Of a stretch of DNA of 6,030 nucleotides, positions 5,689-6,030 are shown piece by piece. The DNA lies in contig JAFNAJ010000173.1 of assembly GCA_017860085.1 (NCBI GenBank), positions 1-6,030 on the forward strand, in the 5' to 3' direction. The notes beneath the pieces are model-generated. The model saw only the letters and a program-made list of their open reading frames with translations. It was not told where the DNA came from and did not search any database. Source of the stretch: Acidobacteriota bacterium. GTDB lineage: Bacteria; Acidobacteriota; Vicinamibacteria; Vicinamibacterales; JAFNAJ01. Within the stretch, counting starts at the first letter, position 1. Each line of letters starts with the position of its first letter. A program made the translations under genes and the position numbers.

Positions 5689-6030
5689 ACGGGCACGCAA
5701 GGGAGCCGCTCGAGCCGCGACCTCGATCGCGCGGGCTCAGAAGGTACCGACGCTCACGCACGTTGGGGCCGATGGGCGTGCTCGGATGGTCGACGTGGGC
5801 ACCAAGCCTGCCACAGCGCGCGAAGCGGTCGCCCGGGGCGCGATCGCGATGTCGGCCGAAGCGCGGCGCCTCGTGCGTCGCGGCCAGTTGCGGAAGGGCG
5901 ACCCGCTCGAGGCCGCGCGACTGGCCGGGATCATGGCGGCCAAGCGGACGGCCGAGTGGATCCCCTTGTGCCACCCGCTGTCGCTCTCGTTTGTCGATGT
6001 CCGAATCCGACCGACGAGCCGCGGGTTTGC
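5681..6030 (+). CDS. moaC: Cyclic pyranopterin monophosphate synthase MoaC (3' end outside window)
   Basis: Second step of molybdenum cofactor synthesis: with MoaA it turns GTP into cyclic pyranopterin monophosphate, MoaC acting on 3',8-cyclo-7,8-dihydro-GTP. The frame from ATG 5681 stays open to the window edge, giving 116 residues; MoaC proteins are about 160 long, so about a third is missing. Recognised blocks are LTHVGADGRARMVDVG (25-40), KPATAREAVARG (42-53), KGDPLEAARLAGIMAAKRT (72-90) and IPLCHPLSL (94-102). Lys72 and His98 match family active-site residues; the catalytic Asp/Lys pair normally near the C-terminus lies beyond the edge. An Ala/Arg-rich N-terminal extension of about 21 residues precedes the conserved LTH, and no other start codon exists before Met36. 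The start overlaps the end of rex by 8 bp and has no clear Shine-Dalgarno site, so translation is probably coupled to rex. Confidence 0.94.
   Translation, partial: MTERARKGAARAATSIARAQKVPTLTHVGADGRARMVDVGTKPATAREAVARGAIAMSAEARRLVRRGQLRKGDPLEAARLAGIMAAKRTAEWIPLCHPLSLSFVDVRIRPTSRGF

Noticed and set aside
5618..5974. Minus-strand frames opposite moaC
   Set aside because: They lie antisense to clearly recognisable MoaC motifs and have Arg/Ser/Pro-rich translations with no domain.

Overview
No mobile element, CRISPR array or RNA gene is visible in this very GC-rich stretch of bacterial chromosome. Coding is dense and codons strongly favour G or C in the third position. The gene mix (OPT-family transporter, PepD-type dipeptidase, Rex, MoaC) and codon use suit a free-living high-GC bacterium. 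Acidobacteriota (Vicinamibacteria-like) is my best guess, but only an inference. None of the genes looks foreign.

Layout: (1) 1-1557, plus strand: the C-terminal ~518 residues of an OPT-family oligopeptide transporter whose start lies left of the window. (2) 1558-1665: a short convergent intergenic region with a perfect 12-bp GC hairpin followed by a T-rich stretch, a likely terminator possibly shared by both strands. (3) 4903 down to 1666, minus strand: three genes in one direction, in transcription order a PepD-like Xaa-His (aminoacyl-histidine) dipeptidase, a long class V PLP-dependent aminotransferase / cysteine-desulfurase-like enzyme, and a 71-residue DUF2007-type protein. The last two are separated by one base and look translationally coupled. 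A four-unit degenerate heptamer repeat fills part of the 69-bp gap between the first two. (4) 4904-5025: a 122-bp divergent control region with a good sigma70-type promoter firing rightward and inverted repeats around its spacer. (5) 5026-6030, plus strand: rex (NADH-responsive repressor), overlapped by 8 bp by moaC (molybdenum cofactor synthesis), which runs off the right edge.

How the genes fit together: the OPT transporter and PepD could form a peptide-scavenging pair (import, then cytosolic dipeptide cleavage), although they are convergent rather than co-transcribed. Rex and MoaC form a second, divergent unit connecting redox sensing with a cofactor of respiratory molybdoenzymes. moaC and rex are also neighbours in Bacillus subtilis. 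The role of the aminotransferase and DUF2007 pair is unknown.

I found no convincing undescribed system. The points most worth a second look are the near-leaderless rex promoter, the overlapping rex-moaC pair, the coupled aminotransferase/DUF2007 pair and the extended aminotransferase itself.
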